Shown here one piece after another: positions 10,483 through 22,339 of a stretch of 39,294 nucleotides of DNA (the first letter of the stretch is position 1; every line of letters begins with the position of its first letter). This stretch comes from Gamarada debralockiae. Its lineage: Eukaryota; Ascomycota; Leotiomycetes; Helotiales; Hyphodiscaceae. Made by a program: the position numbers and the translations under genes. The DNA is taken from the NCBI GenBank assembly GCA_002803225.1, contig NXFV01001952.1, forward strand, positions 1 to 39,294, given 5' to 3'. Under the pieces are notes generated by a model, which was not told the origin of the DNA, did not search any database, and saw only the letters and a program-made list of their open reading frames with translations.

Positions 10483-11709
10483 CTAGATATTCTCGACGAC
10501 GTGGGCATTGATAGCCCTTTGGAAACCGGAGTCCTGACCTCCAAAGTCACTGTTATCATACGCCTTCGCAGCATTGCCATTGTGATGCTCTGCTCCCTCT
10601 GCGAATGCATTTGCCATCTGCATCTGGCTTCCGACCGTTGAGGCGCTGGGCAAGAAGATGACCTTGGAGTTCGCGGACTTGGCCATGGCCTGCATAGCCT
10701 CGAGATATCTGATTTGCATGGCGGGTGCGCTGGACAGGATGTCGGCGGCTTGTCGCATGAGCTTGGCGGACTCGACTTCGGCGCGGGCTGCAATGACCTT
10801 GGACTCTCCGATACGCTTGGATTGTGCGGCCATGGAGAGCGAGTCTTGGAGCTCGTTGCTGAAGATGATGTCCTTGATGAGCATGCTCTCGACTTGTACA
10901 CCCCATCCTGATGCGACGTCCTCGATGATCTCTCCGATTGATTGCGCAACCTCCTCACGGCGCTCGATCACGTCCTGAAGGACGCGGGCACCGACAACGT
11001 GACGGAGTGTGGTTTGTGTGCGCTCGACAAGTGCCTGGCGGACGTTGGAGATACCAAAAGCAGCCTTGTGTGGTGATGTAATATGGTAGTAAATGACGGA
11101 GGTCAGGTGGAGAGTGACGTTGTCCTTGGTCATGCAGACTTGCTTGGGAACCTCTGTGGATAACAGTTAGCTCTTGTTGATGCGCATGTGTTCGAAGATG
11201 TACATACCAACGATCTGAATCTTGACATCGACTTGAATGAGACGTTCACTGAGAGGGTTGATCTTGACGAGACCAGGATCAACAGCGCGATAGAATCGAC
11301 CGAACTTGGTGACCAGACCGACGTTACCTTGCGAGACAGGTTTGTAGGGGTTAGGACAACAAATGCAGCAGGGGAAAGCTCCCATGGTTCCAATAAATGA
11401 ACCAAGAGAGTTGACTGCGCGCAAGAGTCAGCTTTGTGCGACTTTACGAGCTGTCGCGTGATGCTACTTACTCATGCTTCCATACCAGCCATGAGTGCCT
11501 TGATCGCTCTCTCCAACGAGTGTCTGCGCATAGCTGGGTTGCAAATCCTCTCGTCTCGGAGGCTGGACAGTGACCATGGGGTTGTCAAGACGGCCTGGCG
11601 TGTGAGATGGGCGAAATCCACCGTTCAACGCTGATGACCCACCTGGCGCACCACTATTCTTATGGATGCTGTCATCTTTGGCGAGTCCCCCATCCATGCT
11701 TGAAGACAT
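10483..11709 (-). CDS. Stomatin-family (SPFH/Band 7) membrane protein
   Basis: Exons are 11709-11472, 11414-11208 and 11153-10483 (371 aa). Introns are 11415-11471 (57 bp, GTAAGT...CGCAG) and 11154-11207 (54 bp, GTATGT, GCTAAC, CACAG). A Gly/Pro/Ser-rich N-terminal tail of about 80 residues precedes a short hydrophobic hairpin with a CCICC cluster (about 95-99), a likely palmitoylation site. The Band 7 domain follows: VGLVTKFGRFYRAVDPGL, the VTKDNVT-like MTKDNVTLHL segment, YYHITSP and RTTLR-like RTQTTLRHVVG. A long Ala/Glu-rich helix (AARAEVESAKLMRQAADIL) gives the oligomerisation region. Stomatins form oligomeric rings on the inner face of membranes and organise ordered lipid domains and channel activity. 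The gene is complete, with no frame damage, and is probably a core gene between accessory ones. Confidence 0.93.
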
Positions 11710-13900
11710 ATTGATGGATGTGGGAGTATGAGTTTTGGGTGAATTAAGAGAGTGTGTATGAGGGGGATGTTAAGAAGTGGTGTGATGAGATGTTTTGGGG
11801 GAGGTGTCGCGTTCTTATGTAGGTGTTTCGCTAGCGTGGATGCGGGGAAAGCTCGAAGGTGAGGGCTAAAAGAGGCAAGGGCGTTGATCCGAACGATTTT
11901 TGATGAATTGGCGGAAAATTAATTAGTTGATAAGAAAGCCTCGATTCTCCTCTTGATCCGAGCGTGTAAAACAAATAATTTTGGCTGTATGTAGGCGGGT
12001 GAAGATTGTGTGTTGGAATAAATGTGATACGTATTCCGTCTCAGCAGTGGTGACGATGAGACGTCTTTATACCTGTACATCTGTGCCCTGGTCGACTTGG
12101 AAGAAGCCCGGGATGCAAAATCCTACCGATCGCAACCCCAGTGTGGCTCTTTCATGGCTGTTGGGCCCTCTTTTCCTTTGGCGCAGGTGTGCCTCACCCT
12201 CATGGCCTCACTTTCTCTCTGACACCCAAATTGTTTGTTGCTGCTCAGAGCGGCCAGTTGTTTTGCTGCGCCTACCTGTGAAACTAACACTCCCCCTTGT
12301 GCGCTATTTCTCCACCACAAAAAGCTTAGCTATCCGCTAACGACGTCTGAATCCCTGTACACTCTTGAATCGTCCTGGTTTTGGTGGACTCCCACGCTGA
12401 TGATCTCCACATAATACATCGATAACTTCCCAAATCGATCCGACTTCTTTACGTCTTACGAGGAACTACTCGAACACTGCCGCATTCTCATCCGCCGTAT
12501 CATCGTGTGAAGTCACTTCTCGGTGGAATGATTGATTCCAAAGTACGAGATCGGGTGCCGCCTAGGGGACAAAGAAAAAGTAATTCCCTCACACAGTCTC
12601 GGGAAACATCCCGCACTTCCCATCGTATATCTGATTCGACAATTAGGATATCAAACACTCCTTTGTTCGGGTTGGAAACTGGCCGAGCTTAGCTTACATT
12701 CCCTCGGCACCCCCAGAAAACATCTCATGATCTTCCAACCGTGCCGCCTTAGCCATCATCCCAGCCCCCTAAAATCTTTCATTCTTCTAGAAGACTGCCT
12801 AAAGCGTCGCTGGTCCGCCTATTGGACTTGGCGTTAGGCTGTTGTCGTGGCGATTTCTTGATACGTTCCTCACGATATCCAGGGCTCAAGCCAAACACAT
12901 AATGAAATATGCAGCCTCACATGACATAAATATCATCAAAGTGTGCCTCACGTTGGAATTGACGTTGGCGCGCGATAAACGCTCAGCCTTGCAAGACAAT
13001 CCTTCGGTCGTTCAGGCTATCCGTGGCAGTAAGCTCTGCTTGCCACCTAAGAACACCAAATCTTTCATCCAGCAAACACAAACTTTCTCTTCCCCTCTTT
13101 GTTATCATTTCTCGACTTCCTATCTGAGCTTTAATGCACATCACTTCATTCATTCCGCTCACCTCGCATTTCAAATACCAGAACTCGGGTATCCAACTGG
13201 ATTTCCGCCATGTGTTCTCCAACCGTGGAGGCGCAGCCCACAGCCTTCCTCGAACACCCACATTCGCACCTTCCAATGATTGCCTCATCAACGTCTCTCC
13301 ATCCCAATCTCCCGCGATCGTACCAATCATAAATTACCCGCCGCGTGGTCGGCAGATTTAAGTCCGGTGAAGCTCCAGGTCTCATGATTATAAGTTTTCA
13401 ATATTCTTAATCATATCTCGATCGAAGTGAGGAGTTTCGGCATGCACTGCGCATTTCTCAAATCTCTTCCCCCACCAACGATGGATTAGCTTGGTGCCAC
13501 TCTGCAGTGCCAACGTTGAAAGGCAAGGCACTATTACCATGTTTCGGATCTCACGCCCGAGGTCATTGTCTGATAATCATCACATGGAGCTTGTTTACAT
13601 GAAAAATACGGGAGGGCTATGCGCTTGGCAGGCTGCCCGTCGTGGGGCCGCCTTGTCAAAGTCTTGGCAGATGTCAGACTCCACATCATACACGTGACGT
13701 TTCCAAATTCCCCAGCACGTGCTCAATACATACGACGAGGCTCAGTCGTTCATTGCCACTCTCAAACCCGAATCTTGCGTATTATTTACTATACATTGTA
13801 CATCGGCACTGTTAGAGTTAGTCGATTTCTCGAGCGAGATCTTCCTGTCAGATCTGCTATCAACAACCCATCGTCAACCAATGAGGCAATGCTTCCGAAG
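11710..13900. other. Gene-poor region upstream of the stomatin gene
   Basis: About 2.2 kb. The first 250 bp or so upstream of the stomatin ATG is GT-rich on the plus strand (repeated GTGTG/GGGGG runs), consistent with a CT-rich fungal promoter on the minus strand. Several open frames of 60-145 codons occur (for example 12842-13279, +), but they are Ser/Pro/His-rich, have matching open frames on the opposite strand and show no recognised domain. No RNA gene or repeat was seen. Confidence 0.4.
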
Positions 13901-14999
13901 TTAATCTGGCAGAACAAGTGGAACAAACCCCTCAGTCTCTCCCTCATTTCGTTCAGAGTCGCACCTACGGGTCAAGCGGACTCTGGTACGAGCACAGCCC
14001 ACCCCTATCTGCAAGCGATTCACAAATTACATTCCAACAATCAGCGAACACATTGTGCCCATGTCGTCGGCAAAAGTCCCCAACTGAGTCCTTTATTAGT
14101 CGCCTGAGAGCCTACGCTCATGCCGGCCTCCGATCAAATTGCACCAGTGCCAGTGTTTGAAGATTGAAAGACAAACTTATGGCGGCAACACATTCCCCTC
14201 GTCGCACCGCTCTAGCCTCCCATCCTCGCAAACTATCCTACCGGGCCAGGCCACCTGAGAATGGAAAGCACGTCAGATCTACCTCAATCGCGTCTGAGCC
14301 ACGAACTGTAATCTTACTAGTTTCTGCAATAAGGAGGTTTCGTCACACCGTGAGCATACAGAGCTCCGATCCCAACTCATTCCCCCGATGGCCGTATCAG
14401 GCAGGAGACCTCATTTCCCTGTCTCACAGCCTCCTCGGAACATCGACTCTCTTCCTTAGATGTTTCCAAGATGCAGTTTATCTGGTGAAAGGTGGTGAGG
14501 AGATTTTGAATGACAATCTATGACCGTATGGACAAACTTCGGAGTAGCTTCGAGGTCCAAATCCCTCAGTTGACTTTAGGGACACTCGAGAATGCCCACT
14601 TTCTCTCGTTTTTCATTCTACAGGGAGAGCGCGAAATGCTTCTTCAGTAAAGGGCCATCAATGGCAGAAAATAGACTCAGACTCAGCAACATGTTCGCTC
14701 TTCAGATCATCCAACGATACATCATCCTTCTTTCATTCCAGCACAACGATTGGACGGAAAGAAAATCCAACGACAGCTTCTCGACCAACAGCCAATTCCG
14801 ATTATATGGCCACTTCAATCATGGAAGGTTCTGAAAATGACGTGGGATAAACTGTACGCTGGCCTTCTTCTCGCCACCTCTCCGATAGATGACTGGCTCA
14901 CAGTTCCCAGAACTCTAGGACGTCGACGGCCCTGGATCTACTTTCAACACATCAACAAAACGACCATTTTCAAAACGACAACGGCACGATTGATCTCTA
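13901..14999. other. Region with unrecognised fragmentary open frames
   Basis: Open frames of 60-160 codons at 13619-14107, 14164-14523, 14592-14834 and 14750-15019 (+) follow one another in different frames. They could be remains of a gene now frameshifted, possibly linked to the BTB-like relic just downstream. None carries a motif I can name. Confidence 0.3.
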
Positions 15000-15016
15000 C
15001 AGACCTTCCCGTCTCC

Positions 15017-15427
15017 TAAAATGGCTATGAATATGGCGATACACAGCTACACGGCCCAGCTCGAGTCGACCGTCACTTCGATGACACTTATCTGGCCGAC
15101 TACGCGATGGAAGCGCCAGCTTTACTGCATGCACAACTATGCGTGCTCGGCCTTGGTACTTGCCTTTCTGCCGGGACAATTCAAAGGCTTTCTGCTACTC
15201 CGCCAGGCCCGAAAGCACGAGGCGGTCGACTGAGGTCGCATGGAAGACTCCAAAGCGTATTGGGTTTGCTTCCTAGATTTTGTCCAGCTGTGTTTAAGGC
15301 CACTGAGCCTGACGTCGAGGAACATCGGTCTTGGGAGTTCATCAGCAAGCGCGCGAGTCGGCCTCCACCGGAGAATCTCAACAAGAGATTTGTAGAAGAC
15401 AAGAAGGTTTGGATGCTGCACCTGTAG
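15017..15427 (+). pseudogene. Possible BTB/POZ-domain relic
   Basis: In one plus-strand frame, from about 15019 to 15427, the reading goes from an NGYEYGDTQLHG-like stretch to DDTYLADYAMEAPALLHAQL and CVLGLGTCLSAGTIQRL. This resembles the acidic linker, the LLLHAKVYVLADKY helix and the following helix of fungal BTB/POZ proteins. A VFKATEPDVEEHRSWEF segment resembles the C-terminal part of such proteins. The N-terminal half of a BTB fold (DV.L.VG.....HK.VL) was not found upstream, so this is at best a truncated relic. The family call rests on pattern memory only and may be wrong. The stop is at 15425-15427. Confidence 0.3.
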
Positions 15428-16622
15428 ACAAGCTTTTGGATGTTAAAGTTGAACCTCACGACAAAGGCCGTGCAAGGTAACAAGTCTGGTTCAGATAGTT
15501 GTCAAAATCAAGTGTTGAACACTGTCCAAAGTTTCCAAATGTCTTGCTGCTTTGCATGATGGATGCGACATACCGTAGAACACTGGGGCAGGCAATGCCT
15601 TCGACGGAGATATCGAAGTCGCCTCACCCATCAACAAAGCTCGAGATTGGCCAAGGACAAGACAAGAAGCTGAGCCAAGTGGAACTGAGATCTCTCAATC
15701 GGTTCGTCAGAGTCAAGTGCTAAGTGTGTCTATCATTAGATAGACTCTGTCATTTCCTTCTACTTCACCGTTTCATTCTTGTTGCTTTAGGGTTCGTTTT
15801 AGCACTCCGCAATATCTGTTTAACAGTCAATCCATGGTCCAATGTTATTCAAAAACTTCTATCCAATTTTAATTGCCTCATTCTAGAGATATTCGATCAC
15901 TGCTTACCCTTTATAGCTCCATTTCTTTCGCACCTGGATCTCAGCTCATGTCTGATGCGAAGAATTGGCACTGACCGCACTTCGCAAAGTTTTCAATCTC
16001 CCTAATCTTCAAATTTGGTCTCTGCAAGATCTTCCTCACTTCCTTCCTGTCACTTGGGTATCAATATATTTGAAAATCTCAGCCCCTAAAGGAGGAATAG
16101 ACTATCGCGTTCTCCTGTAACTCTGTTGTTCCTGCCATAACTGAATTGGGTAGAACGAGGGATGTCTAAGAGAGAATTCCCTCCTCCAGAATATGAAAAG
16201 ATACAACAATCCCATCCCTTTCATAATACAATTGCATCTCATTACCCGTATGTCAAAAAATCTCGTGGTTGCCTTCCTTCTCCAACCACTCATTACTCGT
16301 TATGTGCTCTAAAATGCCCCTCGGCAAGGTAGAGGTAGGACTGGGCTCCTCCAAAGGAGGAGATCATCCGTATTGTAAGCAGCCACAATATGTTAATACG
16401 GAAAATCTGACGATGAGTAGTCTCTTCCCCGCGTTCACTTCACTAACAATCTTATATGTATCAAGTAGCCAAGCTCTCAAGTCTCAATATCACATCCAAC
16501 TCCTTACCGCCATGTTTTAAAGTCTCGCAATAGCGTATGTATCAATCATAATCCGAGAAGTTATTGAATACCTATAGCTTCTAGGTTTCAAGATAGTCTG
16601 AATTAGGGCACGCGACGGTTGG
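15428..16622. other. Gene-poor region before the SUR7-like gene
   Basis: About 1.2 kb. Open frames of 75-95 codons (15499-15723, 15724-16005 and 16269-16520, +) lack recognised domains. The region is CT-rich on the plus strand towards the downstream gene, compatible with a fungal promoter. Confidence 0.4.
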
Positions 16623-17588
16623 ATGATAGGGGCATGCGTCCTGAGTCTGCTCTTCTCGATTCCCACACTCATCGCAGGCTGTAAAAAGGGAGTCCTGGAC
16701 CAGGTCTCCATCGCCACAGTTCGTCCTCCCATCTCCCCTTCTCCCCTCGAAGATCATAACCCCCCGCTAACTCCAGCTGCAGTACAGCTATGATGCCAAT
16801 TCGATCTATTTCATAGAAGCCCCAAACTCCTCATATAGACACTTAAGCGACCACCTCATCCAAGCGATCAGGAGCCCAACCTACTCCGGAGAATTGCTGG
16901 AATGGCTCTTCAAAGTCCATTACTTGAGCCTCTGCGCCGGATATATGGGCAGATCTGAAACCGCTCAGTATTACCATCTCAATTGCTCTTCTCAGCCCGG
17001 CTCCTTCAAATTTAGAACTGACGATCAGTTTGTTGTTGATTATCAAGCTATCGGTGGCGGGTATGCCGTCGAAATTGGGAAGCCGTACTAGAGTCCGTAC
17101 GAGAGCTTTGATCTGAGGCCGCCGTTTGCGTGTTTGATGTTGGGGATTGTGTTTACGATCTTGAGTCTGGTGGTACTGGTGTGTGATATTTGTGGGTGGG
17201 GATGGTGGGAGACTTGAGTGTTGTGAGTGTGGGTGTCAGTATGGTATGTTTGCGAGGTCCTTAGCCTTGGGTCTCGAGTGCTCATGGGCAACGTAGTTTG
17301 CGTCGATATTCCTGATGATTTCTTCGGCGCCGGTTACGGCGATTGCGACGCGAAGTGGCAACGATAAAGGTCGATTATGGGAGTTGGATGACTCTATTTC
17401 TGGGCTTCTCAGTATATTGTCACCAAAAGCAAGACTTTGGACGAGGAGTTCTTTTGACTAACTTTCATGCTCGATAGTGGACGGCTGTTGGCTTTATGTA
17501 TTGCGCGTTTGTGTTGAAAGCAATAGATGTGTTTGTGAAGAAAGAGAAGAGGAGACGATTACTGCGGACTAGGCAGATTTGCCGATGA
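16623..17588 (+). pseudogene. SUR7/PalI-like four-span membrane protein, probably interrupted
   Basis: ATG 16623 opens a hydrophobic segment (ACVLSLLFSIPTLIAG), then KKGVLDQVSIAT. A 64-bp intron (16719-16782, GTTCGT, GCTAAC, TGCAG) joins in phase 0 to YSYDANSIYFIE. WLFKVHYLSLCAGYMG with a later NCSS resembles the Cys-containing loop of SUR7/PalI proteins. After TAG at 17089-17091 the same frame continues with SPYESFDLRPPFACLMLG and a second membrane segment (IVFTILSLVVLVCDICGWG), ending at a stop near 17214-17216. A last segment TAVGFMYCAFVLKAIDVF plus a basic tail ends at 17586-17588 in another frame. SUR7/PalI proteins work in plasma-membrane eisosomes, cell-wall stress or pH signalling. 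TAG could be CAG changed by one C-to-T step; an undetected intron is the alternative. The family call is moderate. Confidence 0.42.
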
Positions 17589-17744
17589 CTAGTCGGGGCT
17601 ACTAGGCTACTTACATTGCCATTAATGTTTATTCATATTCTGGATGCCAAAGTCCGGGCTGAATAGAACAAACAAATACAGTGTCAGTGGACAATTGTAT
17701 CTCCTAGGTTTATCTAGTATGCTCATAATCTCCAAGCTCACTCA

Positions 17745-19243
17745 TCAGACAGTCCCACCCCACTCCCTCATCCTCTCGCCTCCAATCACAACATGATGAC
17801 AACTCGGTTGCCAGCCTGCTCTCACATTATGACAAGTGCATTCATCAGTCCCTGTAATGGTGGCCCCATTCTTCGAGCCGTTACTGGCCTGTGAGAACAA
17901 CACATCTCTCTCTGACCCCACCTCCACATAACTTGACTGTGAAGTGATATTCAGGGCCGCTCTTCGTGCTTTGTCAGCTCGTCGCATGTTGCTGAGCATC
18001 ACATCTGGGTTTGGCGGTGTGCGTTGGCTGCGGCTGCGTTTTGAGGAGGAGTATTCGGAAGCGTAGCGTGTGAAGAGGATGTTGAAGGCGGGGAGACAGG
18101 CGCATATTAGTCCTATCCCAATCTCTGCAACACTATATCAAATTAATGCAGATCTTTACTTGGGGGGGTTGAGAGCGAAACATACCCCAGAAGATTGAAG
18201 CGCACGAAAGTTACCGTCTCATCTGTAACACTCGTCTGTACAACGAGAATCAATCGCACAACGCTAGCTCCTGTTGCTATGCCCCCCGCTCCCAAAAGAG
18301 CCATGATTCTAAGTCGCTTTTTCAAAGACATCTGTAATGTCCATACCAGCGGTATGGGTATGATCAGAACTGCCAGGTCTGTCACTGCGCTCATGCAAGT
18401 ATCTGCAACGAAGATTGCATGTCTGTTGAGGTTTCCGAGATTAACATTTGCTCTACTGGAACAGATTCTGGAACTTACTGGTTAAAACACTGAGCAGTAG
18501 CCAGCACCTCCGCATCCCAAAGGGCCGCTATTGGGGTGCAAATCTTGATCTTTATGATCAGGACGGGTATATAATATCCTAACATTCCGAAAATGAAGAC
18601 ATAGATGAAGATGACTATCTTTCTAAACGGAGAGAAGACCCGGACAAAGATTAAAAGTAAAGTGACTTTGGTAAAATATACCGTCGGACCGTACACAATC
18701 GTGTCTGCGTACAATGACTGGAGATTCAATTAGACACATAAGTGACTGGCAGGGAGACGAGATGTAACCTTTCCAAAACCCGCAAATTGCTCTTTGGTGA
18801 GATCCCATTGGTGAATCCCCCCTCCGAAATGACCCTCTGTAATTGTTAGACAAAGATCCGAGTTATCTACGAAATCTTGGAGACACCCACGGAAGATACC
18901 TGTGGTCAGGTACGCCGTTGCTCCAATCTACAGTAACCGAACATAAGTATCACAATTTGTTCATGCGAAGGGATAAAGTACCCATGCTGCAAGACAAGTC
19001 CCTGAAAGAGAAGCAAGTTAGGAGATGTCGCATTGGAAGAGCACGAGGGGGCTCACAATCTTCTCTGCCAAATGACTTCACAACTTTTGCTCTAATATAC
19101 AGCCGTATGAGGACGAAAGGTGCAATGAGGCAGATACACAGAATGTTTGACACTTGATTGATAGTGCGCAAGGTATCGTCTGGGTTGTTGAAATTAGGTG
19201 TCACGCCATCGGGAGGAGGTGCCGCTCCCTCAATTGCTGGCAT
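17745..19243 (-). CDS. Fungal rhodopsin-domain (PTH11-like) seven-span membrane protein
   Basis: Seven exons: 19243-19057, 19001-18982, 18927-18900, 18836-18769, 18717-18479, 18422-18186 and 18132-17745. They sum to 1167 nt, a perfect frame of 388 aa. The six introns are 51-63 bp with normal splice sites. ATG 19243 (MPAIEGAAPPPDGVTPNF) is a usual start for the family. Family signatures in order: INQVSNILCICLIAPFVLIR (span 1), EDWTCLAAW, GHFGGGIHQWDL with FGKSLYADTIVYGPTVYFTK, a DTCMSAVTDLAVLIIPIPLVW segment with KKRLRIMALLGAGGI, FVRFNLLGVAEIGIGLICACLPAF, then a long Ser/Arg-rich cytosolic tail with KRSRSQR. Proteins of this group are related to the PTH11 receptor of rice blast and are thought to be non-canonical GPCR-like sensors; the ligand is unknown. 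There is no frame damage. Confidence 0.9.
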
Positions 19244-20773
19244 GCTACTTGACGGCAATGGCGAATGTTTGCTCTGTATTGATTGTCCGGATCACTCCGG
19301 AAAGGAGGGTCGCTTGGTCAGTTTGATGCCTGAGACTGGCTTCTAAACCACCTGTTAGAGTGCCGCGTTGATTTTCGTCCCGAGAGTAAGAAAGCTGGGG
19401 AATTGCTGTTAGAGCCGTCGCTCAAAAGTTCTGTACGTAACAGAAGAGGGAGGAGGACCAATCTATTATCAATAATTTGAAGTTTAAAACCTTCCAGAAC
19501 TCTCGAATAATATGCTTTTTGTTATCCGGCTAATGATACATGCATTGAGAGATGTGCGAGCGTAAGTTTTTGTCAGCCTAATGCGTCGGTCGGACCCCAA
19601 ACTCAGTTCTAAGATCAACGCGGCCCTACCGACTAATGATTCCCCCCCCTTCTTTTCGCTTCAGGCCCCCATACAAAATCATGAGTCTTGATATTTATTC
19701 TCAGGCATCAACTTCTACTTCCCTACTTCTACTTCTACTATGGAAAGACCGCCCTTAAGCCTGACGAAAGGGGGGTAGGGCTCCCCCGACACGAAGGGGC
19801 TTGTGGGGATCCCCCCTATGAGGAGATAGACGTCGGGCACGACAATTCAATTGATTGTGTTGTAGAAGTTGATAAGTTTTGGTGGTAGTTGAAAAGGGGG
19901 GCAGGAATTATTAGCCGCCTTACTGAACTTTGAGTAATGGCAGTCAAATCTTAGTTTGAACTGAGTTTGGAGAAGACGAAGTTGGAGATGGAAAATAACT
20001 GTCATGTGAAATATGAATTGTACTTGCAAGAGCTTTTACAAGGGGATTGAATACTTACAGGTGAGAGCCTGCGATGAGTCGAATCGGAGACAGCGTTCTG
20101 AACGTGATTTGCGCTATCATCTTTTTATCTGAGAAACTGATCTTCAAATTCTGAACAGTCATTGTGAATAGTTCCGACTGTTTCTGTCGGAGCTTGACCT
20201 GACACCCAATGTCTCCACTTCCCCATGGGCTGCGAGAATCAGAGATTCCCAATGGTGCTACAGTGAAGCTTTCAGGACCTTTCCGGAAGTTCTAGATGGA
20301 GAACTGCTTCCAGAATTGGGGTTTTGAAACGTTTCCAGAACCAAATAAATATGGTATTGCGTTTTAAAAAAAGGTTGATAAGCTTCTTTACACCCTCACT
20401 GGAGAATGGAACACGTATCTAAGTTCTTCTAGAAATTTATTATGCTCAGTAAACCGTGCACATGACAGGGCCTCACTGGGACGTCATCCTTGCCAAAGCC
20501 CACCTTGGCAGAGACTACCTCATCCATCGTGTAGGAAATGATATCGCCGTTCAGCCTTCACTCGTCAAAAGATGCTCAACTGGCTGCACTCAAGCTTGAA
20601 GTTCAAAGGCTCATTCCTACTTCGGATGTTTCCGCTCCCGGATCTCCTCCGCCCGTTTCACTGCGCGCTTCCCGCGGCATCCGAATTCTCAACGGAACTG
20701 ACTTTCAGTCGGGGATAACTTGATATCATAAATCTTTTTGTACCGGTCAGGCTGACTAGGCAATTGTGAAGGT
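19244..20773. other. Gene-poor region upstream of the rhodopsin-like gene
   Basis: About 1.5 kb without a supported gene. Open frames of 60-66 codons on both strands (for example 20055-20252, -, and 20538-20723, +) are unrecognised. A G/C-run patch at 19760-19830 alternates GGGGGG and CCCCC blocks that could fold into short hairpins. It ends at the TSD of solo LTR copy C. Confidence 0.4.
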
Positions 20774-20778
20774 CCTCT

Positions 20779-20931
20779 TGTCAAATCAGGCGATCAATTG
20801 AGGTAAAAACATGAATATATTGATATCTAAAAAGCTCAGAATCGTAAGGTTACAAAAACCCCTAGATACGTTCAATGAAGCTAAGCCTAAAAGAGAACGC
20901 TGACACATCACAGCATAGGTTTCATCTGACA
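20779..20931 (-). mobile_element. Solo-LTR-like element, copy C (153 bp), inverted
   Basis: On the plus strand it begins TGTCAAATCAGG and ends TTTCATCTGACA, the reverse complement of copies A and B. A perfect 5-bp duplication CCTCT flanks it (20774-20778 and 20932-20936). Read on the minus strand it has GAAACCTATGCTGTG, TTCTCTTTTAGGCTTAGC, CCTTACGATTCTGA and TTAGATATCAATATATTCAT, the last three shared with copy B and the first with copy A. No coding region or priming sites adjoin it. It lies in a gene-poor stretch. Confidence 0.85.
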
Positions 20932-20936
20932 CCTCT

Positions 20937-21754
20937 TCCTGTGGACGACACCATTCATCTGACAAAGCAGGTTAGCAAAATAGAGACCAAGATAAAACCA
21001 TACGTACTCATTGAGTAAATCCCCAGGCTCTCCCAGGTCCCCTCTTCCCCTTCTTGCTCAACTAGCAGCAGGTCCTGGCACTTCCACTCCCCCCCCCAAA
21101 AAGGCCTGTCATCCAGATGCACCGTTCCAAGACCCAGATACCCCCTTCGGTCTGACCCAACCTTCTCGGGGCCAGGATGACATAGATAATTATTCTGGGC
21201 TTGAATCAGCCCCTTCCTCCACCTCCCTTCAATCACCAACCCCCCCCCCCTTCTTCTCTCACATCACTGCAAGTATCCTTCCCACAGGCACACTTGTCAG
21301 TGACAACACCTCGCAGGTGGTTTGCTCGTCGAGGTAGTTCCAACACCTCTCGAAATCAAGATAAATCGTTAATGCTTGCCCAACTCCAGCTCGGCGCTAT
21401 ATATTCCTTGGGGCGTGAGTTCATCCATGGCTCATGATTCCTCTTCTGCGCAGGTATCTTCCACATCAGTGCGTAAGGAACATGCTCCTGAACATTCCGG
21501 CATGAGATTCGTCTTCGATCCCACTGTTCGCGAGAATGTACTTCACAACGCCAGAAATAGTGACCAATTTTGTCTTTCTCGTAGGTGAGATTTCAACACG
21601 GATAATCGTGCAGAATGCATACCAGCCTTCGTAGAGTTTTTAGAGGTGAGTAAGGTCATTCGTGATGTTCATATACCCAGTAACCCGTCATCCTGTCGCT
21701 TCCTGTGCTCTATCCTGCATAAACAACACCTTATTTTCGTTCCGGCCTTCCCCT
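20937..21754. other. Low-complexity region with Pro/Ser-rich open frames
   Basis: Two overlapping plus-strand frames (21011-21337 and 21201-21437) encode Pro/Ser/Thr-rich sequence with poly-C runs (21091-21100 and 21240-21250). Neither starts cleanly at ATG with family support. A further 50-codon frame opens at ATG 21428 (MAHDSSSAQ). They may be pieces of an unknown gene; no domain was recognised. Confidence 0.3.
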
Positions 21755-22339
21755 CTAATCGGACGAATCCTCAACTGGGAAGCTAGCGGGTATTCTACAC
21801 TCCGTCAGCAATCTCAATCCATAATTCCCGTTTGATGCTGGCTTTCTTGGATTAACACAAACAATTCCATGCTTGACCAGCCTGATTTCGGGGCTTGCAG
21901 CGTATTTGTCCTTCTTCGAAATCCTCTCAATCTCCTCCTGCGGCCTAAGCACCATCATCTCTAGCCGTTCGGGAAATTTGTTCCATTATCTTGCATCTCG
22001 AACCAATTTCGCCGGCACCTCATCCGTGAGTTGGGCTTCTTCGTCGCCCCACCCATTACCTGATGGCTGGTTTACCAATGATAATAACACCCGACAGAGT
22101 GGGCGGGTGAATGCATGTGTGAGAAGCTCTCCGTAATCTTGTGCAATTTGAAGCCACAGAGAAGCTTCAAAAGTTATTGATTGGCATAGCTGGCACAGAG
22201 ATGGATTGAGTCTCGTCTCTTGCGAGACATCTTCTGGGTTAAAAGCGGCTGAAAGTGAGTGCATGAATATGTTTGGGAAGATGTTTGTCAAGGCCGCTAT
22301 TTCGTCGGCCCCAAGTTGGGGAGGTTGTTCTTCTGCCAT
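21755..22339 (-). pseudogene. Unrecognised protein with CxxC region, internal stop (possible HET N-terminus relic)
   Basis: ATG 22339 opens MAEEQPPQLGADEIAALTNIF and continues with CQLCQSITFEASL and PLCRVLLSLVNQ. This spacing of a CxxC, a FE-containing helix and a later Cys recalls the N-terminal region of many HET proteins. TAA at 21986-21988 interrupts the frame after KLVRDAR, yet the same frame reads on, with a coding-like sequence (WNKFPERLEMMVLRPQEEIE), to a stop at 21755-21757. A CAA-to-TAA change would explain the break. No intron that removes it was found. No HET core (SYxWG) follows, so this is either a relic or an unrelated short protein that ends at the TAA. Confidence 0.4.

Noticed and set aside
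10440..10978. Overlapping frames on both strands in the stomatin gene
   Set aside because: The Band 7 protein in the third frame explains the region fully; the others are Arg/Ser-rich shadows.
12500..12645. A fourth LTR copy, because CTGATTCGACA occurs near 12632
   Set aside because: Only about 11 bases match the family end; the upstream 130 bp lacks the TGTCAGATGAAACC start and the TAGATATCAATA block, and no 5-bp duplication is seen.
12842..13279. 145-codon plus-strand open frame
   Set aside because: An equally long frame lies opposite, composition is Ser/His/Pro-rich, and there is no domain or splice support.
19740..19830. G/C-run patch as a structured RNA or terminator
   Set aside because: Only 4-6 bp stems can be formed by eye and they overlap each other; no homologous element is known to me.
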